Part shown: positions 48,051-58,640 of the stretch, piece by piece | Layout of the letters: each line of letters starts with the position of its first letter | Numbering within the stretch: the first letter of the stretch is position 1 | From: Typha latifolia | Lineage: Eukaryota > Streptophyta > Magnoliopsida > Poales > Typhaceae | Assembly (NCBI GenBank): GCA_019914945.1 | Contig: CM034113.1 | Coordinates: forward strand, 372,001-436,000 | Direction of reading: 5' to 3' | Length of the DNA: 64,000 nt | Made by a program: the position numbers and the translations under genes | Notes under the pieces: model-generated | The model's database searches: none | What the model saw: only the letters and a program-made list of their open reading frames with translations | Told to the model about the DNA's origin: nothing

Positions 48051-51000
48051 ATGGCCGCTAGGAGCCATATAGAAGAGATAAGGAGGAACAAGTTCTCCAT
48101 TGGGGTTGGAGCAAGTCCCAACCCCTTAACCCACGACTTGCATTCCGCGGTTAAAAACCTCTCCGCTGAGTTCTACGCCAAAGATGTCCATTTTCTCATG
48201 GAGCTCATTCAAGTAAGTTAAAAAAGATGTTTTCTTTTTTTGCATAATCGCCCCTTATTTTTAGGCTTCTTGCTAAAAACTTCTTTCTTTTCTGCATATT
48301 GATTCCTCTTTTCTCAGAGGCATATATTCTCCCTACACTCTATTTATTTTGATTAAAATGTTTTCATGCGGGAGGCTCTCTTTTGTCATTAGTATGCTAT
48401 GCTACTAATTTTTATGGGTGAATGGCTATGTATATATATGTGTTTCTTCATATTAGTTTATCGTATGAATTACCAAAACTAAGTTCTTATGGATCTTCTA
48501 GTGGCCTTCTTCTTCCTGTTTGCTTGTATAATGTAAGGTGGAGACTATGACTTTGTTCCTTCTAGCCATATCCATATTAGACTTACCTCTCATCATTGTC
48601 ATCAATCATTTTTGTGGCTCTTTCTCTATTTTTCTAGGCGTTTTAAAACTACTACTTTGTGTATTGCTTTGGGACTTCCAAACCAAACTGTTTTTTTTAT
48701 TATTTTCCAAGTTCTAGTTATGTGTTTTTTTTTTCTTTGACTGATTTGTATCTTTTCAGTTTGATGGTATAGACGTGCATTGCAGACAGTTATTGATGAC
48801 TTTTGTTGTTCGTTACTTCATTATAAATTGTACATTGTACATTTTTATTTTTTAAAGAATGCTGAGGATAACCAATACCCTGCGGGGATAGAACCATACA
48901 TCGAGTTTGTGTTCACCTCGATGAACATAACCAGAATTGGAGCTGCAGCAACACTCATTATATTGAACAATGAGATTGGTTTCTCTAAGAATCATATTGG
49001 GTGCATTTGCAGCATTGGACGCTCATCTAAGATAGGAAAATGGAAGGATGGGTTCATCGGTGAAAAGGGTAAGTAGATCAACCAATTTCTAGTTCTTCTA
49101 CTTGTCATAACTTTGCTTGATAACTTGTTCTACAGTAAGATAGAAAGAAAAGGAGGGATCAGATAGCACAATATGTATGTAAATTCTATGTAATAGAATT
49201 CAAGATTGTGAGATAGCAAGTTCGAAAATTGTGCTGCTAATCCGGAAATAATTTAGCTATTCAAAGAATGGATAGTATAGTTATTCAGAATCCACGTTGA
49301 ATTTTTTGACGAATCTTTCTTACAATTATCTGACACATGGCAACTAAACATTATGCCATTGGCATGGCTTTGAGCCCCAATATATAAGATGATTCTAATA
49401 AACAAAGGTCCTGCAGAAAAAGAAAAGAAAAAAGTTTGCAAGGCTCATGAATAAAGTATCAGAATATCCTAATCCAAGTACAGGAAGAAATATCAGTATC
49501 ACAGTTGCTCAGGTTATTCAAAGTCTGCCTTCTATTGTCAAAAGTTAGTGGCTCCTTGTGTATTCCATAATAGGTCATACTATCCTAGATCTAACTATGT
49601 AACTCAATGCTCACAAAATTGTAGCTTTAGAGCCTCTTATTTATCTCATGAACACAACTCTGAACATTTCAGACAGTGTAGTTGTTTCACTTACTAATAC
49701 AATGTATTAATTCTAAAGGGAAGTGCATATTACATGATCAGATGATGTTCCAGAGTACGATGAAGTTCTGAAGTTCTTAAGGGTACGTATGTAGAACTTG
49801 GTTATATATATGCTGATGGCAAAACAGTTGCTGGTGAATGTGCTCAAGGGAAGAGCTTTCTTACTTTCATGAAGAAGTATACTCGTGCTATGGATTTGGC
49901 TGAACTGCAACCTCCTGATATTGAGTTGCCAATTTTAGATGCTGATCTGACGTCCGAACAGGCCTTTTTGTTGTTTGGTTGGATCAAAACTTGAGGTGTA
50001 ACAGATATTTCAGCTTGCCTGCAAAGTTTGTTATGAGCATATCAAATGGAAGGTGACTGAAAGTAACTGAATGGTTTGATTGTCCAAATGAAAGCTTTTT
50101 CTATGAGAAAGATATTGAAACTGCTCTGTGCCAATTGACAAACTCTGTCAAAACTTTATCACTTATATATGTTGAATATTATGGTGGAAAAATTAATCAG
50201 TACAAAGATGTACTCGAAATATTGGGTGTCAGATCTCTGTCAGAGGAAGAAGTTTATAGTTATATCTTGAGCAACTTTACATTTCCACAATCTTTAACTG
50301 ATATGAGCAAGGATGATGGCATCTTATTACTTCGGTCTGTCCAAAGAATGGGATCCTCGGACCTAGCATTGTTGGAAAAGGTTAAAAGCAAACCTTGGAT
50401 GAAAACAATCATCGGAAATAGATATCCTTCAGAGTCTATCCTTCATAATTCCGAAATGGGCCCTTTCTCTGATTCTGTTGAGATTCCTTTATTGACGAAG
50501 CTTTTTATGACTACTCAATTCGATCCTTCATGTCTGAACTAAAAGATATTAGTGTGGCAGTAGATTTGGACAGTGCAAAGAAGGTAATTGTATGTTGGTT
50601 TAAGTCAAGTCACTCTTATCTGCAGGAAGCCCAACTTGCAGAGATGTTTATTGCTTCTTAACTGTATCAAATTTGTTTCCACGAATATGCCTTCAGTTGT
50701 ATCTGAAATTAAAAACTGCCTGATAAGTGTCCAGTTTCTTAAAACAAAGCATGGATTCAAATCTCCTCCAGAATCAGTTCTGTTTGACTCAAAATGGGGA
50801 ATGATTTGTCAGTTTGTTGACCTTCCTCTTATTGATGATGGATCATATGGTATCGATATTTATAGATACAGAAGTGAGCTTGCACTAATGCATGTTGTAG
50901 TTGACCTTGGTGAAGGATTCCATTTGGTAGAGGCTGGACTTAGGTTGTCCGAGGAACCAGGGGACTTTACAGTCGAAGCTGCTCTAATGCTACTTCAATG

Positions 51001-52612
51001 TACCCGTTTCCTAATGAAGTCGTCATCTGATTACTCCCCACCTGAATCATTTCGGAACAAAATCAGGATAAGTAGATGGTTGAAGACCCATATGGGTTAC
51101 AGAGCCCCAAAGGACTGTATGTTGTTTGCTCATGCATGAGATTGCAAATTAAAGCCAACATATGCTGCATTCCTAGATAACAACTTCTATGGATTCAACC
51201 TTTATTTGTACAGAGAACTGAAGGTCATTGAGGTGAAGGTTGAGATTGATGATGTCTGCATGCTTCTCTACAAGAGTCTTGCTTCGCATGTCTGCTATTA
51301 TCGTAAGGATCTATAGTTTCTTTTGCCAGTTCAGATGGAAGCCTCCAGGTGATGGATCTGATTTCAAAGTCTGGATCCCTGACAAACATGGCAATGGATC
51401 ATGGGTGAAATCTAAGGTGTGTGTAATTCATGACAAGGGAACCCTTTTCAGCATGAAGTCCCAATTCATGTCCTTGATAACTGCTATAAAAGCCCATTGC
51501 TGCAATTCTTTTATTTTGCTTTTGAACTACCTCTACATCCCTCGATAAGTTATTACATTGTGCTATGGAATAGCTGGGAACTTGACAATCGACATGAAGT
51601 TACAGTTGCAGAATGCTGCTCCTTTTGGGAGCACATAGTTGCGAATTGGAACTTAAACACTGATGTCCTAAAGAAGAATATAAAGAAACTTCCTACTGTT
51701 GCAAAGACTGAAGGCAAAATCTACTTGAAGGCGACGAATGAGGTCATTATCCCTGATGATGTAGAGCTTGAAGCTTTGTTCACTGCTGCTATTGAGGAGC
51801 CTCTATTTGTTTGGTGTCCTCCTCAAACTTTCCCTTCCATTCCCATCCACAATCTGTCATACTTACAGCAGCCTTGGAGTGAAAAAACTGTCAGAATTGG
51901 TGAACTTTAATGCTAGTTCTCTCTCCCCTTAATCTATGGTTCTGGGAACTTAAAGCTAAGTGTGAGCTTATATCAGAAGGTCTTATACGGATTGTGTTAG
52001 GTTTCTTCGCCGGCCCTAGAGTTAGAATGCCATTGAAAAAAAGGCATGGCATGGTAAGAATTTTATTAAATCTTGCAGTTCATGAGATTAACAACCAGTG
52101 CTAATCAGTTACATCTTAGAATTTCCATCTGGGAGGAACAAGCTTGAGGTGAAAGCATCAAGGATAGTATTCTGGGAGAAATGTTCTCACGAGCTCTTTG
52201 TTCATAAAAGAAGCTACAAAGAGAGCAAACAAGTATCGAGTTCATCACGTACTTCTCTCGTGCAATCTCAAACATCTTAAACTCAGGAAACTCCACACCT
52301 GACCAATGATCTCTGGAAGCTAATTCAAGTGGATGTCAACTCTGGGTTAGATGAAGAAGTTAAGTTTATGTTGAAGACCAAGAACTTACAGTTATTCATG
52401 GAGGATGAGGAGTTTATTCATTTCCCTTTGACCCATGTCCTGCATCTAGACTCCAGCTTCTCATGCACAAGAGAAAACCAAAACCAAGCCCAGAGGTTGT
52501 AAGAATTCATGACTTGCAAATCACGAATTGTAAGCGGAAGAAGTACTGCGCACTTCGATCTCGTCGGAGCTCTAGGGAAATATTAGAATTGTCAAGTGAT
52601 GAATGGAGTTGA
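48051..52612 (+). pseudogene. NO VEIN-like pseudogene (paralogue of 31684-38987)
   Basis: Exon 1 (48051-48212) and exon 2 (48858-49068) are open, keep the splice sites of the intact gene, and encode the N-box ELIQNAEDN, a G1 motif LNNEIGF and GEKG. The start of exon 3, including GIGFKSVF, is missing. Recognisable homology resumes near 49770 (YVELGYIYADG), corresponding to about residue 630 of the intact copy, so about 500 codons are gone. After that the copy has a TGA at 49992-49994, a further stop near 50057, a frameshift near 50490, a TGA at 51137-51139, and more breaks near 51310, 51546, 51908, 52100 and 52278. Remnants of at least three of the W.KT-type repeats are readable. The end (KRKKYCALRSRRSSREILEL) is a basic tail that the intact gene lacks. 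A 125-residue product from exons 1-2 could still be made. Confidence 0.9.
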
Positions 52613-52873
52613 CTTTCTTTTGGTTTGACTAGCTGTTCTAGCACTGTCCTTTTACTGTATATAGCTTATGTTTAAAATATATGCAGGAAGTCAAAAGAAA
52701 TTTCCTCTGCATTATTTTGCATTTTGTAAAGTTTGTAATGCTATCAGCTAAGATCCATTTTGTGCACATAGATTGATAGAATTTATATAGTGGGACTTGA
52801 TAGAATCTATGTAGGTATACAAAGTTTTAGTGGCATATAAATGAAAATCCATTTAATTTCCCCATATATACAT

Positions 52874-52877
<4 letters not shown>

Positions 52878-52912
<35 letters not shown>
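52878..52912. repeat. (TA)n microsatellite
   Basis: About 17 TA units downstream of the pseudogene. Confidence 0.9.
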
Positions 52913-52913
<1 letters not shown>

Positions 52914-53190
52914 CGGGAAAATTACATTTCACTACCTAAACTTTCACGTATTTGTGATTCACACCCTATTTTTTTCAAGCCCCATATTATTTTTATTCTT
53001 TGATGCATTGGTTTGCACCTGGCTGTATATAAATAATTACAAGCTCGTTAACGTGTCAAAGTTGATAAAATTAAATTATAAGGTCATTTATTCAGGCCCA
53101 AATCTTGATTCTAGAGAAGTATAGTTTAAATAATACATCAAAGAGGGATTTAGGGAGAGTAATAAAGAGCCAGAATTTGGCTGCTTCTCC

Positions 53191-53290
53191 AAATTAATTG
53201 AGTCAAAAGATTTGATTGAAGCTCTAAGTATTAATTAGGAAGGAGTAGAAGCTACTCCCCCAAAATTAATTGAGTCAAAAGATTTGATTG
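53191..53290. repeat. Direct repeat, 28-bp core
   Basis: A core starting AAATTAATTGAGTCAAAAGA occurs at 53191-53218 and 53263-53290, a 72-base spacing. Less similar sequence follows each copy (AGGAAGGA in both). Confidence 0.85.
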
Positions 53291-54490
53291 CACTCTATTC
53301 TTAATCAGAGGAAGGAATAAAAAAATTGGTTCCAGAAATAAATAATGATTGAATACTAGTAGAATTTCCAAGACAATAAGTCATAACTTTTGACCCTAGA
53401 TTATGTTAGTTTAATAACTATAAATTAGAGCATAATATTTTAATCATCTCACCAGAAATAATAGAAATTTAACACATTAAGCAAACACAATACAAATGTT
53501 ATTGTTTGGTACTCAAGATTATTCATACTATATAGGAATTAGAATAATCTAAAGGTTATATTTATATTAGACTATAACCATTATCTACAGATATTTTTAA
53601 AGAAAATATATAATCATGGAAGCTTGGATGGATATTCATTCCATATCCGAATCCGAATCTACATACGATAGGATCCGAATTACTTACATTAAATATGACC
53701 AATTTATTATACGCATCAGAAAATTAAGATCTATATTTGAATTAGTTCGATTTGAAGCAAATTTAGCATTGAATAATTTAGTTCAGTTACGCCCCTATAT
53801 GCTTTTATTTTTTGAGATATAAGGATATCGGGCTGACATAGCACTAACAGAGACAAATTTATAGTTTTGTCTGGGTTGACATAGTAGTGATAAAAAAATA
53901 AATTTATAATTTTATCTATGTTACATCAGATGTCCAAAAGGCAGCATAACACAACGTTCTATTTGGTGCGTAGCTTGTGAGAGAGACAAAAGAAATGAAC
54001 GGCGGGAGTTTGATGCATGTGACATGTGGACAAGCATCAAGCTAGCTGAGGTTGGATAGGCGGCCAATGATGCTCGATCATAATTAGGGTTTGGCTTTCT
54101 CCACCTACATGTCTATGTATCCATCTCTAGCTTTTACAACTATATAAAAGTTTTTTTTTAATAAGAAACAAAAATTAAAAAAAATAAAATCTCCTAAATA
54201 TTTCTCACATATGAGAATTTTTTTATTTTATTTTTTTGAAAATAAAAGTAGAGAAAATATTTATTGTTTTTATTATGCGTCATAAATAACCTCCCATTGC
54301 ATGACTCCAAAGCTAATAAATCTTTACGGCCGAATGATCTAAAAAAGAGGAGGAAAGAGAGCGGCTCACAAACATCCAAACCAAACCGTTATATATGATT
54401 CCCTTCAAATGTGGGGCCCAATTTGCAAATTTTCATGCACCCACCAAATCCCACGTGGCATACGCCCAAGATCTACGAAAGCTATTACGA

Positions 54491-54880
54491 GGAGCAAAAT
54501 TTTCAAATAACACCCAATGTTTAGTGAAATTTCCAATTACTACTCTGACCCCTTTTCATATCACACCCTGCTATTACTTTTACTAACTTTTTTTAAAAAA
54601 CTTTTAGATTTTGTAATATAAAGGAAAGTGAACGACGAAGAATAATTCCACTTAACTCCGCTGAATTATTATATATATCTCCTAAATTTTTTTTATTATT
54701 CGCATATACCCTCAAGAAAAAAATAAAATATTTTTTAGATCAAGAGATCTGTATGGTAAAGAAAAAAAGAGTTCAGCAACTATATGACAAAAAAGATTAA
54801 TTGGATTATAAATAGTTCAAAAGATGGAGCTCTAATTACAAAAGCATTAAACTATAGGGTGTTATTTGCCAAATTCCCTA
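54491..54880. mobile_element. Candidate Mutator-type MITE, ~390 bp
   Basis: The left end contains CAAAATTTTCAAATAACACC. The reverse complement of the right end contains GAATTTGGCAAATAACACC. It shares the ATAACACCC terminal core with the copies at 29714 and 57494 but has a different interior. No clear target duplication. A (TA)n tract begins directly outside the right end. Confidence 0.55.
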
Positions 54881-54882
54881 AA

Positions 54883-54886
<4 letters not shown>

Positions 54887-54919
<33 letters not shown>
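54887..54919. repeat. (TA)n microsatellite
   Basis: About 16 TA units adjoining the candidate MITE. Confidence 0.9.
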
Positions 54920-54921
<2 letters not shown>

Positions 54922-55190
54922 ACAACAAGGTCTTATTCCAATCTAGCTTTATTCATGCCGAAAGAAATGTAGCAAAGCATCAAATTATGGACAAAGCTTT
55001 CCTTCCTTACTTACCTACACACATACATTGTTAACTAAGTCCATATCTAACTCTCTCTCTCTCTCTCTCACTAGATATCTCATTTACTCACTCATTTTAA
55101 TTCACAATAGGGTTATAAGGAAGGATGTCATACAATCACATATGAGCAAAGCAATGGAACTTCCATGAGATCACACTTAATTGCCATGTA

Positions 55191-56761
55191 TCAAACCTCA
55201 AGTACATGACCTATCTCAATCCCCTCTAGGGCTTCCTTTTTGTCGCCATTTGCTTCGTCGTTGTAGTCCTTCTGATCTCTCTCCACCCCTTGCTCTTCTC
55301 GGTGAGGTTGCGGTGGGTTTGACTCGACTGGTTGGATCCCTGAGCTTTTATCGGGCGTGCCTAGCTTTGTGATTGTTATGACATGTTCGGGCAATTTGTA
55401 TTCTTTGACTATCAATTTTGTGTCTTTGTAGACTATGTAGAGCACCATTTGGCAAATCCCGAATAAAAATCCAATTATATTTGGGAGCTATATAAGTAAC
55501 AACCAAAAGAAGAAAAAAAAAAGAGAACATAATAATTAGTCGATGATAAAAATAAAAGATCAATAAAAATAGTTACAATGATTAGGTAATTACCGCAACA
55601 TATTTGTCTTTTGTTAGTAAACCATACGAGAACCAGACGACGGCACTCAAAGTGAGGAAGAAGGAGAGCGAGAACGGCATGAACTCCACGCTCTTGGTGC
55701 GAATCACAAGCCTCTGTAGAACGGAAATTAAACTGTTCTAATAAATTCAATCTTTTTAAATAAAAATCTTAATTATCATCACAATTTAAATCTAATTTAG
55801 CACTCACAATAATACTCAGCGGCGCAACAAAGACGCTCACGGAGAATCCTACGCAGACCCACCCAAGAATGCTAACTCGATTCGACCCATTTGATAGTAG
55901 AAGAGTGAGAAGAAAGATCAATCCAAACATCCCCACATTTAGAAGTAGAAGTATTTTTGCAGTGGAGATCTACAAGTTAATCAAATATTGAGAGTATTAC
56001 TTAATTAATTACTTAATTAATCAGTTACAACTCTCAAGAGCTAGCAAATATACATGACAAGAATTAAACATACCTTAGCAGTCTTTGGTGCATAAGTGAG
56101 ATACATAACAATGTATATGGTCTCAATTATACAACCAATGGAGTTAATGGTGATGAGCAAGTAAGCATTAGTCTTGAGGAATGCATAATATATCCACAGC
56201 ATGGAGCTGAACAGCGCGACGACGTAGGGCAGCGATTGGAATCCTTCTGTCGATTTCTTTCGATATACGCGGTAGAATGTAGGCCTACAAATGAATTTGA
56301 ATTCACCATCCAAAATGATGATCATAAATACAAAGATATAAGTGAAGAAAATTTTGAAAAAGAGGACAAGGAGAGGGTGATGTTGTTGTTCTTACAGCGG
56401 TGCAAGATACACCATAAATGAGATGACGTTACCTGCAATACATAAACCAAGTAGGTTTTCAGCATGCATAGTCTTAGTTGCTAAAGTTTGAGAGTGACTC
56501 ATCAAGGCAAATATCTAGATTAGGTAAGTGTTGTTACTATTAGCTCCTTAGTTTAGTATAAGTCCACTTCCACACCACCATCAATATCAGTGGTGAATTA
56601 ATTAACTCAACTCCATGCATACAAGTTGTTGAAATTAAGAAGAAGAAGATCAAAAGAAATGGAGAAAAGATGAGAGAGTAGAATCTATTGTAATGGAAGG
56701 AGAGCTTACCTAAGATGCCAAAGGTGAAAGCCCAAGGGTGTTCCAAGGAGAATACTGCCAT
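55191..56761 (-). CDS. Bidirectional sugar transporter SWEET, clade III (SWEET14-like)
   Basis: Six exons on the minus strand, 56761-56710, 56432-56396, 56284-56074, 55969-55808, 55713-55594 and 55487-55191, close to 292 residues. It starts [19 protein letters not shown]. Two MtN3/saliva repeats (about residues 10-96 and 131-217) give the standard seven membrane helices. Typical segments are [52 protein letters not shown] and [17 protein letters not shown]. Clade III SWEETs move sucrose (and often glucose) down its gradient across the plasma membrane, feeding phloem loading, nectar or seed. Substrate is inferred from clade only. The soluble C-terminal tail is acidic and proline-containing ([17 protein letters not shown]). 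Exon 2 is only 37 bases, as usual in the family. The leader has a long (TA) palindrome and a TATA box (listed separately). Confidence 0.97.
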
Positions 56762-56796
56762 CTCGATATCTCTTTCCCTCTCTCAAAGAACAAACT

Positions 56797-56800
<4 letters not shown>

Positions 56801-56836
<36 letters not shown>
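56801..56836 (-). repeat. (TA)18 palindrome in the SWEET 5' leader
   Basis: An unbroken TA run, flanked by AAC on one side and GTT on the other, makes a perfect palindrome of about 42 bases. It lies 40 bases upstream of the SWEET start codon and downstream of the TATA box, so it should be in the mRNA leader. Confidence 0.9.
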
Positions 56837-56840
<4 letters not shown>

Positions 56841-56937
56841 TACTATAACTATATAAAGAGGAGAGATATAGTATAGTGAGAGAAATGGGCTCAAAGAGAG
56901 AGGTTAAGCTTGGGAGGAAGAGAGAGGTGAAGAGTAG

Positions 56938-56947
56938 CTATTTATAG
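56938..56947 (-). promoter_or_regulatory. SWEET TATA box
   Basis: On the minus strand it reads CTATAAATAG, a canonical plant TATA box, about 180 bases before the ATG. A start about 30 bases downstream would give a leader of about 145 bases. CT-rich sequence follows, typical of clade III SWEET core promoters. Confidence 0.7.
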
Positions 56948-57127
56948 AGGAGAAGAGAGAGGGGTGGTAATTAAGCTTAAGCAAGCTTTTGGCTGCTATT
57001 CATTTAGTGAGGTGGTATTTGGCAATGTTGCACTCCAGAAGCACAACTAATTATGCCAGATTAATTAGCACTAATGAAGGGCTACAAAGGTAATTAATTC
57101 TATACCCATAATTATCTACACTTTGGT

Positions 57128-57138
57128 ACACACACACA

Positions 57139-57178
<40 letters not shown>
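57128..57178. repeat. (AC)n(AT)n compound microsatellite
   Basis: About six AC units, a CG step, then about 18 AT units, upstream of the SWEET promoter. Confidence 0.9.
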
Positions 57179-57182
<4 letters not shown>

Positions 57183-57287
57183 TTCAGGTGAGTATAATGT
57201 TGTTAAGTATATATTTATTTTATGGACGTTACAACAAGTGGAAGAAAGCTGGGCATAGGACATGCTGTCTCACGTGATCACCTCCTC

Positions 57288-57428
57288 ACACTTCTTAGCC
57301 GCTCGTCCACGTCAGCATGGCCAACTTAGCATATATCCCCCCCTCTGCCTTTGAAATGAAACCCTAACCCTAATAACTTCCTCCCATGGCTTTCCTCCAT
57401 TCCCCGTTACCACCTTTGCTTCTCCCAA

Positions 57429-57474
<46 letters not shown>

Positions 57475-57480
57475 GGGTTT
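57288..57480 (+). promoter_or_regulatory. Orphan promoter/leader-like segment
   Basis: The segment contains CCACGTCAGC (an ACGT/TGACG-type site, about 57308), a telo-box AAACCCTAACCCTAA at 57360-57374, then ATGGCTTTCCTCCATTCC at 57387 and a (CT)n tract ending CTAGGGTTT. This looks like the promoter and first codons of a plant gene. The open frame runs only into the CT tract, and a MITE is inserted 20 bases beyond it. No downstream exons were recognised. Confidence 0.4.
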
Positions 57481-57484
57481 AAAA

Positions 57485-57927
57485 AAATTTATAGAGAAAT
57501 TTGCATATAACACCTTTTTTTTAATAAAATTATGGTTTACATCCTACAGTTTCACTATTTATAAATCGAGCTATATAGTTTAGCGAATATGTACAGAAAA
57601 TACTACGCCGTTAGATAAGTTAGTTAAACTTAATTAAATCTCTGAGTTAAGTTAATTAAACTAAAAAAATTATAAAAATACCATCAACTAAGTCATACGA
57701 AGGGCATTTTTATCATTTTAAAAATAAGGGCATTTTAATCATCTTAAAAATAAGATATCTCTACTTAACGGAATATTCTGACGGTGTTAGTTCAAATTTA
57801 ACCTAGGGTATTTTCAGCGCATATTTATTAAATCATAGAGCTCGATTTGCAAATAGTACAAATATAAGGCGTAAACCAGAATTACTTTATAAAGCAGGGT
57901 GTTATATACAAATTTCCTAAATTTATA
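57485..57927. mobile_element. Mutator-type MITE with 9-bp target duplication
   Basis: The element is 57494-57918. Its left end GAGAAATTTGCATATAACAC matches the reverse complement of its right end, AGGAAATTTGTATATAACAC. It is bracketed by the exact 9-bp direct repeat AAATTTATA (57485-57493 and 57919-57927), the length made by Mutator-like transposases. It has no coding capacity. Its nearest relative in the window is 29714-30095. Confidence 0.88.
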
Positions 57928-58490
57928 ATTCACAGCCTATATGAATTAGTTTGATTGTGCATGTTTAAAGACCGTAGTAATACTCCTAAGTTCAGAAGAG
58001 GAGGACTAACTTCAGTAATTTTAATTTTAATTTCAATTTTTAAAAGGGACAAAATTTCCTTAAAAATAAATAAAAGCATACCATTTGCCTATACTCAGGA
58101 GATGAAAACATAATTAAATCTAATAAATATACACACAGTAGCCTGTAAATAAATGATAATAAGAGCAAAAAATAGAGCTTAAATGATATCTAATTCTTGT
58201 AAAGAAAAGCTACCAAATTAATTGTACAAATTTGACCATATAGTTTGGTGTTTGGTTATCAATAATTAATGGACTCTTCTCCACATGGCATGTTGTTTTG
58301 ATCATGTGGTTTGGATAGATGAGATTAATTGTTCAATTTTCTTGCTTGTTAAATATCCTAATTAATCATTTTAATGCTCCAAATCTTGATCTTATAGATT
58401 AATTAGATCACATATAAAACCTCCATTATACCATCTTAATCATATGTTATTGCTTGTTAGTATCTCTTATCTAATTCTTACGACATGTTT

Positions 58491-58640
58491 AAAGAAAATT
58501 TACATTTAACACCTTGCATTTTTTTCGCATATTTGCAATTTACATCTTACATTTTTAATATTTGTAAATCAAGTCTTATATTTTACTAAATATTTACAGT
58601 TTTGTTAATTGAACTTAACCTCGGAGTTAGGTTAAAATAC
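58491..58640. mobile_element. Partial Mutator-type MITE
   Basis: Starts AAAGAAAATTTACATTTAAC and follows the 57494 copy through TTTGTAAATCAAGTCTTATA and TTAATTGAACTTAACCTC, then diverges. The right end was not found. Confidence 0.55.

Larger units (their letters stand above)
52613..55190. other. Intergenic, AT- and repeat-rich
   Basis: Holds a (TA)n tract at 52878-52912, a direct repeat at 53191-53290, a candidate MITE at 54491-54880 and another (TA)n at 54887-54919. A block at 53640-53690 (ATATCCGAATCCGAATC and similar) repeats the subterminal hexamers of the hAT-type MITE at 30138 and may be a remnant of a relative. No gene supported. Confidence 0.55.
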
